Shown one piece after another: positions 1 to 6,980 of a stretch of 10,747 nucleotides of DNA. Positions within the stretch are counted from its first letter, which is position 1. Every line of letters starts with the position of its first letter. The stretch covers positions 1 to 10,747 of the forward strand of contig CACZQE010000050.1 in assembly GCA_902783205.1 (NCBI GenBank). Reading direction: 5' to 3'. This DNA is from an uncultured Lachnospiraceae bacterium. GTDB lineage: Bacteria > Bacillota_A > Clostridia > Lachnospirales > Lachnospiraceae. Both the position numbers and the translations under genes were made by a program. The notes below the pieces were generated by a model. The model had not been told where the DNA came from and searched no databases. It saw only the letters and a program-made list of their open reading frames with translations.

Positions 1-84
1 AGTAAAAAAGTAAAATTCAAGCTATACAAGGAGACAGCAGAGTTGCGCAGGCTTTTTGATTGTGATACACTGACAAAGATATAA
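1..84 (+). CDS. Possible 3' end of an upstream gene (partial)
   Basis: Reading frame 1 is open from the first base of the window to a TAA at 82-84, giving 27 residues ending in LTKI. The peptide is charged and mixed (Lys, Glu, Arg, Leu), as in the C-terminal tail of a cytoplasmic protein, and no start codon with a ribosome site lies inside it. It would end 47 bp before ddl on the same strand, so the two could be co-transcribed, although a promoter-like sequence for ddl overlaps this tail. I do not recognise the protein. A 27-codon open frame also occurs by chance, so the call is tentative. Confidence 0.4.
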   Translation, partial: SKKVKFKLYKETAELRRLFDCDTLTKI

Positions 85-85
85 G
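56..85 (+). promoter_or_regulatory. Putative sigma-A promoter for ddl
   Basis: A TTGATT -35-like hexamer at 56-61 and a TATAAG -10-like hexamer at 80-85 are separated by 18 bp. Transcription would start near 92, giving a leader of about 40 nt to ddl. The purine-rich ribosome site (AAGGAAGG, about 115-122) lies just before the ATG. Both hexamers are near-consensus, not perfect. Confidence 0.45.
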
Positions 86-131
86 ATTTTTACCTGTGTC
101 TGCAGGATAAAGCAAAGGAAGGATTGGGATT

Positions 132-1199
132 ATGACAAAACAGACAATCGCGGTAATTATGGGAGGCCGTTCTTCTGAACATGAAGTATCATTGGTTTCC
201 GGCGCGACAGTAGTCAGAAACATTGATAAAGACCGGTATGATGTCATCATTATCGGAATCACCAAAGATGGCCAGTGGAAGCAGATCCGCAGCCTTGATG
301 CACTTGAGAACGGGACATGGCAGGATAGTAAGACACATGTGATCCTGAGCCCGGAAACAGGAAAGGGAGAACTTCTCCTGATCAGAGACGACCAGGTCAA
401 CAGTATTCACGTAGATGTGGTCTTCCCTGTACTGCATGGTATGAACGGGGAAGACGGCACCATTCAGGGCCTGTTTGAACTGGCGCAGATTCCCTATGTG
501 GGCTGTGGTGTGCTGGCTTCAGCGTGCGGTATGGACAAGTTCTATACCAAGACGATCGTAGACAGGGAGGTCGGCATCCGGCAGGCAGAGTTTGTCGGTG
601 TGCGCAGGCATGAACTTTCGGATATGAAAAAGGTGATTGACAAAGTGGAGAAGAGACTTTCCTATCCCGTATTTGTCAAACCCTCCAAGGCCGGATCATC
701 CCAGGGCGTCAGCAAGGCATTTGACAGCGGAAGCCTGGCTGCTGCTCTTGTTCTGGCAGCAAAGCATGACAATAAGATCCTTGTGGAAGAGACCATTCGG
801 GGCAGAGAGATCGAGTGTGCTGTCCTGGGCAGCAGGGCCCAGACAGAGGCATCCGGTGTCGGAGAGGTGCTTGCGGCGGAAGAGTTTTACAGCTATGACG
901 CAAAGTACAACAACGAGGATTCCAGGACCATCGTGGATCCCGACCTGCCTGAAGGAAAGGAAGATGAGATCCGCAATGCGGCTGTGGCCATCTACCGGGC
1001 CCTTGACTGTGAAGGCCTTTCCAGAGTGGATTTCTTTGTGGCTGAAGGCAGCAATGAAGTGGTCTTTAACGAGATCAACACTCTGCCCGGTTTTACAGCC
1101 ATCAGTATGTACCCCATGCTCTGGGAGGCAAGAGGACTTTCGAAGGAAGCCTTGATCGATAAACTGATCGAACTGGCCTTCGCCCGCTATGACAACTGA
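132..1199 (+). CDS. ddl: D-alanine--D-alanine ligase
   Basis: This cytoplasmic ATP-grasp enzyme joins two D-alanines using ATP, making the dipeptide that MurF adds to the peptidoglycan precursor. At 355 aa it has normal length for the Gram-positive Ddl group. Visible signatures are GGRSSEHEVS at residues 11-20 (E16 corresponds to the D-Ala-binding Glu), LHGMNGEDG at 101-109, the ATP-binding strand VKPSKAGSSQGVSK at 182-195, EETIRGREIECAV at 219-231, the omega-loop YDAKY at 255-259, RVDFF at 298-302 and FNEINTLPG at 312-320. The omega-loop K258-Y259 pair is typical of true D-Ala-D-Ala ligases; D-lactate-type ligases such as Leuconostoc Ddl carry Phe at the Tyr position. A vancomycin-sensitive cell wall is therefore inferred. 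The ATG follows a purine-rich AAGGAAGG site. The gene ends at a strong terminator at 1243-1267. There is no van-type neighbour. Confidence 0.97.
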   Translation: MTKQTIAVIMGGRSSEHEVSLVSGATVVRNIDKDRYDVIIIGITKDGQWKQIRSLDALENGTWQDSKTHVILSPETGKGELLLIRDDQVNSIHVDVVFPVLHGMNGEDGTIQGLFELAQIPYVGCGVLASACGMDKFYTKTIVDREVGIRQAEFVGVRRHELSDMKKVIDKVEKRLSYPVFVKPSKAGSSQGVSKAFDSGSLAAALVLAAKHDNKILVEETIRGREIECAVLGSRAQTEASGVGEVLAAEEFYSYDAKYNNEDSRTIVDPDLPEGKEDEIRNAAVAIYRALDCEGLSRVDFFVAEGSNEVVFNEINTLPGFTAISMYPMLWEARGLSKEALIDKLIELAFARYDN

Positions 1200-1242
1200 T
1201 TCCTGTCAAAACCGATTCCATGGAAATATAAGTATAAAAAAG

Positions 1243-1267
1243 CAGCGGCTCCTTTCGGAAGCCGCTG
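1243..1267. terminator. Bidirectional rho-independent terminator between ddl and the 1307-1765 gene
   Basis: The 8-bp stem CAGCGGCT/AGCCGCTG is extended by CC/GG around a TTTC loop, with one bulged A. On the plus strand it is followed by TTTTCGCTTTT (1268-1278), which would end ddl transcription. On the minus strand it is followed by a run of six T (1236-1241), which would end the convergent gene. Confidence 0.9.
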
Positions 1268-1306
1268 TTTTCGCTTTTAAGAATGAATCCGCCGGATACA
1301 GGCAGA

Positions 1307-1765
1307 TTATTTGGAAGCCGCGTCATGAGCTTTTTTCCTGAGCCGCTGCATGAAGCCTCGCTTCTCAGGCTCCGGTACCGGAGCGTTCCTGTAGTTGTTG
1401 ACGTCTGTGATATAAATACCGCTGAGCATGGCCTTGACCTGTGCCTTGACAGGAATGCGGTCGTATACGTCCTCGTCTGCCAGAAGCGTTGTAACTCTGG
1501 GGCCGATTTTGGCTTTGACCACCGGAACCTTGGCCCGGCGCATCCGCTTGGGTGTGGCATCCATGACCGCCTGAGGCAGTCCGGCTTCATTCAGAGGCAT
1601 CCGCTTCTTGTCAATGATCAGCAAGGTCACCTGCTGTGCGGCACTCATGATTTTTTCTTTCTGTTCGTCCTGCTCTTTCTGGAGCTTCTGCCCTTTCTGG
1701 TAGAGGTAAAGCATCGCAATGATGAGTACCGCCAGAACTATGGCAAAAATAATCCATATTTTCAT
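1307..1765 (-). CDS. Conserved small membrane-anchored protein, function unknown
   Basis: The 152-aa product starts with a hydrophobic segment (residues about 3-21, rich in Ile, Leu, Val and Ala), followed by a Lys/Glu/Gln-rich stretch (about 22-40) that could form a short helix or coiled coil. The soluble part (about 41-130) contains LLIIDKKRMPL, a Lys/Arg-rich TPKRMRRAKVPVVKAKIGPR patch and KAMLSGIYITDVNNYR, then a basic Pro/Glu/Lys-rich tail. The positive charge just after the membrane segment suggests N-out with a cytoplasmic domain, although a single-pass anchor could face either way. From memory it resembles a hypothetical family common in Lachnospiraceae; no enzyme motif is visible. 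The start is well supported by GAGGAGG 7 bp before the ATG. It is probably a single-gene unit, bounded by its own leader and by the terminator shared with ddl. Confidence 0.85.
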   Translation of the reverse strand: MKIWIIFAIVLAVLIIAMLYLYQKGQKLQKEQDEQKEKIMSAAQQVTLLIIDKKRMPLNEAGLPQAVMDATPKRMRRAKVPVVKAKIGPRVTTLLADEDVYDRIPVKAQVKAMLSGIYITDVNNYRNAPVPEPEKRGFMQRLRKKAHDAASK

Positions 1766-1833
1766 GTTTCAACCTCCTCATTTAAAGCCATATGATTCAT
1801 AAGGCCTGATTCTTTTAAATATACGCAAAAACC

Positions 1834-1842
1834 ATTCTAGCA
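1834..1842 (-). promoter_or_regulatory. Possible extended -10 for the 1307-1765 gene
   Basis: On the minus strand TG-C-TAGAAT matches an extended -10 (TGnTATAAT) at five of six core positions. It lies about 70 bp upstream of the ATG in an AT-rich spacer. No convincing -35 sits 16-18 bp further upstream, so only the extended -10 supports it. Confidence 0.35.
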
Positions 1843-1906
1843 TTTTTTCAAAAATAAGAAAAGAGAAAAAATAGTTTTTCGATATATTTGTCCCGCAGGC
1901 TTTCTC

Positions 1907-2662
1907 TTATGAATTCCCGCCGCCTGCTTCTTCACCGGTTTTTCCGTCTGCCAGAAGGTCTTCGAGAACAGACCTGGTGTAGTCGGCAGCAAAGCGCTTC
2001 TGTTCTTTTGGCAGGTCCTGAATGCGGAAAGGTTCTCCGTAGACGATCCTGACATTTGACGGGCGGATTCTCAGGCCCTTGTTGTTTTCATAGATATCCC
2101 GGGTTCCGCTGATGGCTACCGGCACGACAGGAGCCCCTGACCTCTGAGCCATTTTCAGGGCGCCGCCACGGAAGGGAAGGAGTTCACCGGTGGTGCTTCT
2201 TGTACCTTCAGGATAGATGAACATGGAATAGCCCTGGTTGATGTTTTCAATTCCGTCTTTGATCATCTGTACGCCCTTCTTGATATCGGAACGATCCAGG
2301 TAGAGACAGTTGATTCTCTGCATCCATCCGTAAAGGCCGGGGACCTTTTTGATCACGTCTTTGGCTACGAAGCCCGTGGCGTGGGGAAGTGTGCTGATGG
2401 CAGTCACAATGTCGAAATAGCTGGTGTGGTTGCCTACGAACAGGACAGCCTCATCCGGAATTTTGTCCAGACCTTCCACCTCGATTTTGGAACCTGTTAT
2501 ACGCATGATGGTCCGGCAGGCTGACGCAATGTTTTTAAATGACAGGTCTGCAGCCTTCCCGGGGTCTTTTTTTGCCAGTTTTTTATAGTAGAGTCTTTTC
2601 GGGAAGGTCAGGAGCAGATAAAAAAACAGGTATACAATTAAAGCAAAAGCCCTTAGATTCAT
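1907..2662 (-). CDS. plsC: 1-acyl-sn-glycerol-3-phosphate acyltransferase (PlsC/LPLAT family)
   Basis: The enzyme transfers an acyl chain to the sn-2 position of lysophosphatidic acid, giving phosphatidic acid, the precursor of membrane phospholipids; it works at the inner face of the membrane. The 251-aa length fits the family. An N-terminal hydrophobic segment (residues about 5-20) is followed by the catalytic HX4D motif in NHTSYFD (H79, D84), the acceptor-site region around INCLYLDRSD (117-126), PEGTRS (151-156) and APVVPVAISG (177-186). All four LPLAT blocks are in order, so the protein should be active. The C-terminus ends in an acidic, Gly-rich tail. AAGGAGG lies 5 bp before the ATG. 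The gene starts 43 bp after the malQ stop with no terminator between them, so co-transcription with malQ is likely. Substrate specificity within the family cannot be told from sequence. Confidence 0.93.
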   Translation of the reverse strand: MNLRAFALIVYLFFYLLLTFPKRLYYKKLAKKDPGKAADLSFKNIASACRTIMRITGSKIEVEGLDKIPDEAVLFVGNHTSYFDIVTAISTLPHATGFVAKDVIKKVPGLYGWMQRINCLYLDRSDIKKGVQMIKDGIENINQGYSMFIYPEGTRSTTGELLPFRGGALKMAQRSGAPVVPVAISGTRDIYENNKGLRIRPSNVRIVYGEPFRIQDLPKEQKRFAADYTRSVLEDLLADGKTGEEAGGGNS

Positions 2663-2705
2663 AAGTTCCTCCTTCTGGCCGGGAGCTGTGCCCTTTTGGG
2701 CAGGA

Positions 2706-4220
2706 TCAGCGGCCGAAAAGCTTTGTCATATCTCTGAGTCTTGCGGCAATATCGTGGGTAAGAGCGCCCGGATATACCCGGTAGGACCAGTTTCCGTCAG
2801 CAACGCCCGGAACATTCATGCGATACTCGCTGCCCTGGCAGAGAAGATCCTGTACCGGAACAATGGCAAAACGGGCAGGGGAACCGAAACATGTCCTGAT
2901 GAAGTCCCAGCTGATCTGGGAGCCGTCCGTGTTCATGTAGCGGCGAACCTTGTCCCTGAGTTCTTCAGACGCACTGTTATACCAGCCCGTGCTGGTGTCG
3001 TTATCGTGTGTTCCTGTGTAACATACGCAGTTATAAGGCTGATTATAGGGCAGATAAGCGCTGTCGTAATCCTCGAAGGCAAACTGGAGGATTTTCATGC
3101 CAGGAAGCTCGAAGCGGTCTCTCAGAGCCCGGACTTCATCGGTGATAATGCCCAGATCCTCGGCAATGATCGGAAGATCTTCGCCCAGAGCCTGATGAAT
3201 GGCGTTAAAGAAGTCATCTCCGGGGCCTTCTACCCATTTGCCCTCCATGGCAGTCTCAGCGGAAGCCGGGATTTCCCAGAAACTTTCCAGACCGCGGAAA
3301 TGGTCGATCCGGACGATATCGCAAAGGGTGAACATAGTCCGGAGGCGGTTGATCCACCAGGAGAAGCCGGTTTTCTTGTGGTGCTTCCAGTTATAGAGGG
3401 GATTGCCCCACAGCTGGCCTGTCGCACTGAAATAATCCGGCGGTACGCCGGATACAACGGTCGGGAAACCGTCTTTATCCAGCTGGAACATCTGCGGTTC
3501 CGCCCAGACATCCGCGCTGTCCTGGGCCACAAATATGGGGATATCTCCGATCAGGAGAACATAATGCTCGTTGGCATATTCCTTGAGGGCCCGCCACTGG
3601 CGGAAGAAAAGCCACTGGAGAAACTCCTCGTACCTGATCTCGTCTGCCAGATCTCTTCGGATTACGGTCTTCTGGGACTTAGTGGGCTTACGGTATTTTT
3701 TCTCCCAGGTCAGCCAGTGGGTTTCATCCTTGCTGGCGCGGATAGCCATGAACATGGAATAATCCTCCAGCCAGGAAGCCTCTTCTTTTACAAATGTGGA
3801 GAAAGATTCCCTGAGGCTGTCGTCGTCATCAAGGGCACAAAAACGTACATAAGCTTTTTTGAAAAGCTTGTTTTTATATTTCTTTACCGACTCATAATCC
3901 ACTTTTTCTTCCGTAAAAGCCGGCCGGTCACTGAGATCCTCCCCGGTGAGCAGTCCGTCCTCTTTCAGCAGTTCGGGACTGATGAGGAGAGGCTGTCCGG
4001 CAAAAGAAGAATAGCACTGGTAGGGACAGTTGAACTGGCCGGTGGGTCCGACCGGAAGAGTCTGCCAGAGATGCTGATTGGCTTCTTCGAGAAAATCAAC
4101 AAAACGGTATGCCTCCGGGCCCAGATCTCCGATTCCGAAATCTCCGGGAAGAGAGGTCGGATGCAGGAGAACGCCTGACATTCTGCGCATACGTTTGTAT
4201 AAAGGTTCCTGATGGTTCAT
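2706..4220 (-). CDS. malQ: 4-alpha-glucanotransferase (amylomaltase, GH77)
   Basis: This cytoplasmic enzyme moves maltodextrin segments between alpha-1,4-glucans, releasing glucose, and serves maltose, starch or glycogen use. The 504 aa match the short bacterial amylomaltase type. The N-terminus has RMSGVLLHPTSLPGDFGIGD (13-32), typical of GH77. The catalytic residues are recognisable: nucleophile D306 in DIVRIDHFRG, acid/base E354 in IIAEDLG, and transition-state stabiliser D406 in GTHDND. Their spacing agrees with the Thermus enzyme. DIPIFVAQDSADVWA (226-240) and SGVPPDYFSATGQLWGNP (257-274) are further family blocks. The ATG follows GGAGGT by 8 bp, and a good promoter lies just upstream. 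No glycogen or maltose genes are adjacent; its partner here is plsC. Confidence 0.97.
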   Translation of the reverse strand: MNHQEPLYKRMRRMSGVLLHPTSLPGDFGIGDLGPEAYRFVDFLEEANQHLWQTLPVGPTGQFNCPYQCYSSFAGQPLLISPELLKEDGLLTGEDLSDRPAFTEEKVDYESVKKYKNKLFKKAYVRFCALDDDDSLRESFSTFVKEEASWLEDYSMFMAIRASKDETHWLTWEKKYRKPTKSQKTVIRRDLADEIRYEEFLQWLFFRQWRALKEYANEHYVLLIGDIPIFVAQDSADVWAEPQMFQLDKDGFPTVVSGVPPDYFSATGQLWGNPLYNWKHHKKTGFSWWINRLRTMFTLCDIVRIDHFRGLESFWEIPASAETAMEGKWVEGPGDDFFNAIHQALGEDLPIIAEDLGIITDEVRALRDRFELPGMKILQFAFEDYDSAYLPYNQPYNCVCYTGTHDNDTSTGWYNSASEELRDKVRRYMNTDGSQISWDFIRTCFGSPARFAIVPVQDLLCQGSEYRMNVPGVADGNWSYRVYPGALTHDIAARLRDMTKLFGR

Positions 4221-4259
4221 GAGATGGTACCTCCATTTGTATTCATAATTATGTATGCT

Positions 4260-4288
4260 ATTATACTGTTTTTTTTAACAATTCGCAA
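4260..4288 (-). promoter_or_regulatory. Putative sigma-A promoter for malQ-plsC
   Basis: On the minus strand a TTGCGA -35 (4283-4288) and a perfect TATAAT -10 (4260-4265) are 17 bp apart; the spacer contains a run of eight A. Initiation near 4253 would leave about 33 nt before the malQ ATG. It diverges from the gdpP promoter. Confidence 0.75.
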
Positions 4289-4366
4289 GATAAATACCCG
4301 GCTGGGAAAGAGGGGAAAGACCAGGCCGGTATTCCGTTAAATTGTCTTCCAAAATAAAAGAAATGG

Positions 4367-4375
4367 TGATATAAT
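4367..4375 (+). promoter_or_regulatory. Putative extended -10 promoter for gdpP-rplI-dnaB
   Basis: TG-A-TATAAT is a perfect extended -10 element. The sequence 17 bp upstream (TTCCAA, 4347-4352) is a poor -35, as is common for extended -10 promoters. Initiation near 4382 would give an 86-nt leader before the chosen gdpP start. Confidence 0.65.
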
Positions 4376-4415
4376 ACTTTATCTAATTATCATTCACTAT
4401 GTTAATATGGATTTT

Positions 4416-4444
4416 TGTGTCCTGCGGGCACATGATTTTATGTG
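4416..4444 (+). other. Two mutually exclusive hairpins in the gdpP leader
   Basis: TGTGTCC (4416-4422) can pair with GGGCACA (4426-4432) around a TGC triloop, with one G-T wobble. The CACA of that second arm also starts CACAT (4429-4433), which can pair with ATGTG (4440-4444). The two structures cannot form together. Both lie between the predicted transcription start and the ribosome site at 4456-4461. A regulatory role is inference; the arms are short. Confidence 0.3.
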
Positions 4445-4467
4445 AAAGTGAACCAAGAGGAATCGAG

Positions 4468-6522
4468 ATGAAAAAGGAAAAAAGAGTATCAAGCCAGCTC
4501 AGGATCCTGCTCTGGCTGGCGATCGCCGTTTCCGTTCTTGCCGCTCTTGCCGGCATTCTGGTCCGGGCAAAATACCCGGTATTCGGTTACGGGATCATCT
4601 TTGGAGCCATTCTCTGTCTGATCGCCATGATTTTCTATACAGAATCCCTGGAGAAGCAGATCAGCGCGGAGATTGTTTCCGCGGGAATAGAACAGGGGCA
4701 GATCCGCAAGGATATCATAATGGAAATGCCTCTTCCCTATGTCCTCACTTCCGAGGAGGGGGATGTGATCTGGACCAGTCCGGAGTTTGAAGAGTATTTC
4801 GGGAGAAAGATTACAAAGAGGAACATTTCCCAGATGTTCCCTGAAATCTACAAAAAGATTTTTCCCCAGCGGGGCAGTACCAGGAATTATGACGTGGCAT
4901 TTGACGATAAGGATTACCGGGTGGAAGCCCGCTATATAAGAACAGCCGCGGACAGCTCCGTGGCGGATTCTGCCGGGCCGGTTGAGGACGGCGGGGAACC
5001 GGACGAGTATCTTCTGGCCTTTTACTTCTTTGATGAGACTTCTCTGAGGAGGCATCAGGAGGAAAAACGCAGGAAGAGTCTGGCGGCAGGCCTGATCTAC
5101 ATCGACAATTATGAAGAGGTTCTGGAAGGCATGGAGGAGGTGCGCCAGTCACTTCTCCTGGCCCTGGTGGAACGGAAAGTCGTAAAATACATGCAGGAAC
5201 TTGATGCCATCATCAAGAAGTTTGAGAAGGATAAGTTCCTCTTCGTTGTGGAAGAACAGAATCTTGAGAAACTGATCTCGTCCAGATTTTCAATCCTGGA
5301 TGAAGTCCGTACCATCAGTATCGGAAACGAACTGGCCATGACCCTTTCCATCAGCGTAGGTGTTCATGAGGACAGCTACACGGACACCTATGAAAGTGCC
5401 CGGATTGCCATGGATATGGCTCTGGGACGGGGCGGAGACCAGGCGGTAGTCCGGGACGGCGAAACGATTTCCTATTTTGGCGGAAAGACCCAGAAGGTTG
5501 AGAAGAGCACCCGGGTCAAGGCAAGGGTTAAAGCTCATGCCCTCAGAGAGTTCATGCTGACCCATGACAAGATTTTCATTATGGGACACAGGAATCCCGA
5601 TGCGGACTGTGTAGGGGCCGCTCTGGGTATCTACTGCATGGCCCAGACCCTGAACAGGGAGGGCTACATTATCATGGATAAAAGCTGGCCGGCCATCGAG
5701 CCCATCGTGACGGAACTGATGAAGGAGACGGAGCCGGAAGAAAAGGTCTTCTACACCGGAGAAGAGGCCATGGACATGAACAAGAGCGATGCCATGCTGG
5801 TGATCGTGGATGTCAATATACCGTCCATGACAGAATGCCCGGAACTCCTTCGCCAGGTCAGGACGATCGTGGTCCTCGACCACCACAGACAGACCAGCGA
5901 TACGATCAAAAATGCAGTGCTCTCCTATGTAGAGCCCTATGCCTCCTCCACCTGCGAGATGGTGGCGGAAGTCCTTCAGTATGTATCGGATAAGCCCAAG
6001 CTGCGGACTGTGGAAGCAGACGCCCTTTACTCAGGAATTCTGGTAGATACTGACAACTTCGTGATCAAGGCGGGAGTCCGTACATTTGAAGCGGCTGCTT
6101 ACCTGCGCCGGGCAGGCGCCGACGTGACAAGGGTCCGTAAAATGTTCAGGGAGGATTTTGACCATGTCAAGATCCAGACCTCAATTGTAAATCAGGCAGA
6201 AATATTCATGGATGAGTTTGCCATTTCCACCCAGTACGGAAAGAATGTTCCGGGGGCAACAGTAGTAGGAGCCAAGGCGGCCAATTCCCTGCTGAGTATC
6301 CGGGGCATCCGCGCCAGCTTTGTACTGACGGCACTGGATGAGGGAATCTATATCAGCGCCCGCTCCATCGACGATGTAAATGTGCAGGTCATCATGGAGA
6401 GATTCGGGGGCGGCGGCCATCTGACAATGGCAGCTGCGCAGATTAAGGATATGTCAATACCTGAGGCTGTCCAGCTCCTGAAAAATACGATAAAAGAAAT
6501 GAAGCAGGAAGGAGATATCTGA
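4468..6522 (+). CDS. gdpP: Cyclic-di-AMP phosphodiesterase, GdpP type
   Basis: GdpP is a membrane protein that hydrolyses c-di-AMP to pApA, affecting potassium and osmotic balance, wall stress and beta-lactam tolerance. Using the ATG at 4468 (AGAGGA at 4456-4461), the protein is 684 aa, slightly longer than the roughly 655-aa norm. Domains in order: two membrane segments (about 12-32 and 38-57), a PAS-like region (about 85-190), a degenerate GGDEF domain (about 205-330) lacking the GGDEF signature, a DHH domain (about 365-530) and DHHA1 (about 590-675). Metal and catalytic residues of the DHH part are present: HRNPDAD (H374, D378, D380), D448 in VDVN, DHH at 471-473 and D527 in LVDTDN. DHHA1 has GGGGH at 647-651. 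An acidic Gly/Pro-containing insert lies at about 161-180. The in-frame ATG at 4399 has no ribosome site and adds a Cys-containing 23-aa extension, so it was not chosen. The stop overlaps the rplI start by one base. Confidence 0.96.
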   Translation: MKKEKRVSSQLRILLWLAIAVSVLAALAGILVRAKYPVFGYGIIFGAILCLIAMIFYTESLEKQISAEIVSAGIEQGQIRKDIIMEMPLPYVLTSEEGDVIWTSPEFEEYFGRKITKRNISQMFPEIYKKIFPQRGSTRNYDVAFDDKDYRVEARYIRTAADSSVADSAGPVEDGGEPDEYLLAFYFFDETSLRRHQEEKRRKSLAAGLIYIDNYEEVLEGMEEVRQSLLLALVERKVVKYMQELDAIIKKFEKDKFLFVVEEQNLEKLISSRFSILDEVRTISIGNELAMTLSISVGVHEDSYTDTYESARIAMDMALGRGGDQAVVRDGETISYFGGKTQKVEKSTRVKARVKAHALREFMLTHDKIFIMGHRNPDADCVGAALGIYCMAQTLNREGYIIMDKSWPAIEPIVTELMKETEPEEKVFYTGEEAMDMNKSDAMLVIVDVNIPSMTECPELLRQVRTIVVLDHHRQTSDTIKNAVLSYVEPYASSTCEMVAEVLQYVSDKPKLRTVEADALYSGILVDTDNFVIKAGVRTFEAAAYLRRAGADVTRVRKMFREDFDHVKIQTSIVNQAEIFMDEFAISTQYGKNVPGATVVGAKAANSLLSIRGIRASFVLTALDEGIYISARSIDDVNVQVIMERFGGGGHLTMAAAQIKDMSIPEAVQLLKNTIKEMKQEGDI

Positions 6523-6968
6523 TGAAAGTAATCTTATTAGAGGACGTGAAGTCCCTTGGAAAAAAAGGCGATCTGGTAGAAGTCAACAATGGTTATGCGA
6601 GGAATTACATTTTGCCGAAAAAGCTGGGGGTTGAAGCGTCCAAAAAGAATATCAACGACCTGAAGCTTGCAAAGGCCCATGAGGAAAAAGTGGCGGCTGC
6701 CCAGCTGGAAGAGGCTAAAGAACTGGCCGGAAAGCTTGCCGAGAAGGCAGTGACGATTTCCATCAAGGTGGGAGAGGGCGGAAAAGCTTTCGGAGCTGTT
6801 TCCTCCAAGGAGATTGCAGCGGCTGTAAAGGATCAGCTGGATCTGGCGGTCGACAAAAAGAAAATCGTCGTCAAAGAGCCCATCAAAACTGTGGGAGAGC
6901 ATGAAGTGAAAGTGAAACTGCACCCTGAGGTGACAGCGCAGCTTAAGGTTAACGTACAGGGCCAGTAA
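6522..6968 (+). CDS. rplI: Ribosomal protein bL9
   Basis: L9 binds 23S rRNA at the base of the L1 stalk of the large subunit and helps maintain reading frame. At 148 aa the length is standard. The N-terminal rRNA-binding domain starts [20 protein letters not shown] and has the Gly/Lys-rich loop and [14 protein letters not shown] (residues 23-36), the L9 signature. A Lys/Ala/Glu-rich connecting helix (about 41-75) leads to the C-terminal domain (about 78-148) with [14 protein letters not shown] and [17 protein letters not shown]. Its ATG overlaps the gdpP stop (TGATG), and its ribosome site (AGGAAGGAG) lies inside the last gdpP codons, which suggests translational coupling. dnaB follows 12 bp later. 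Confidence 0.98.
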   Translation: MKVILLEDVKSLGKKGDLVEVNNGYARNYILPKKLGVEASKKNINDLKLAKAHEEKVAAAQLEEAKELAGKLAEKAVTISIKVGEGGKAFGAVSSKEIAAAVKDQLDLAVDKKKIVVKEPIKTVGEHEVKVKLHPEVTAQLKVNVQGQ

Positions 6969-6980
6969 AGAGGAGCACTT

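Noticed and set aside
132..1199. Vancomycin-resistance-type (D-Ala-D-Lac or D-Ala-D-Ser) ligase
   Set aside because: The omega-loop keeps the K-Y pair of D-Ala-D-Ala ligases, and no vanH, vanX, vanT or regulatory genes are nearby.
1283..1795. 170-codon plus-strand open frame over the 1307-1765 gene
   Set aside because: The minus-strand frame has a strong ribosome site, a membrane helix and a correctly placed terminator. The plus-strand frame runs through those elements and begins in a terminator region.
1850..1912. Possible terminator after plsC (AAGAGAAA pairing with TTTCTCTT, then T-rich)
   Set aside because: The stem is A-T rich with a loop of about 30 nt. The region is simply AT-rich, so it cannot be called a terminator with confidence.
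2688..4178. 496-codon open frame on the plus strand opposite malQ
   Set aside because: The minus strand encodes a full GH77 enzyme with all catalytic residues. The antisense product has no recognisable domain, no good ribosome site, and follows from the codon bias of malQ.
4399..4467. Upstream in-frame ATG for gdpP adding 23 residues
   Set aside because: No ribosome site precedes it; it would put a hydrophobic, Cys-containing extension before the usual Lys-rich GdpP start, whereas ATG 4468 has AGAGGA at the right distance.
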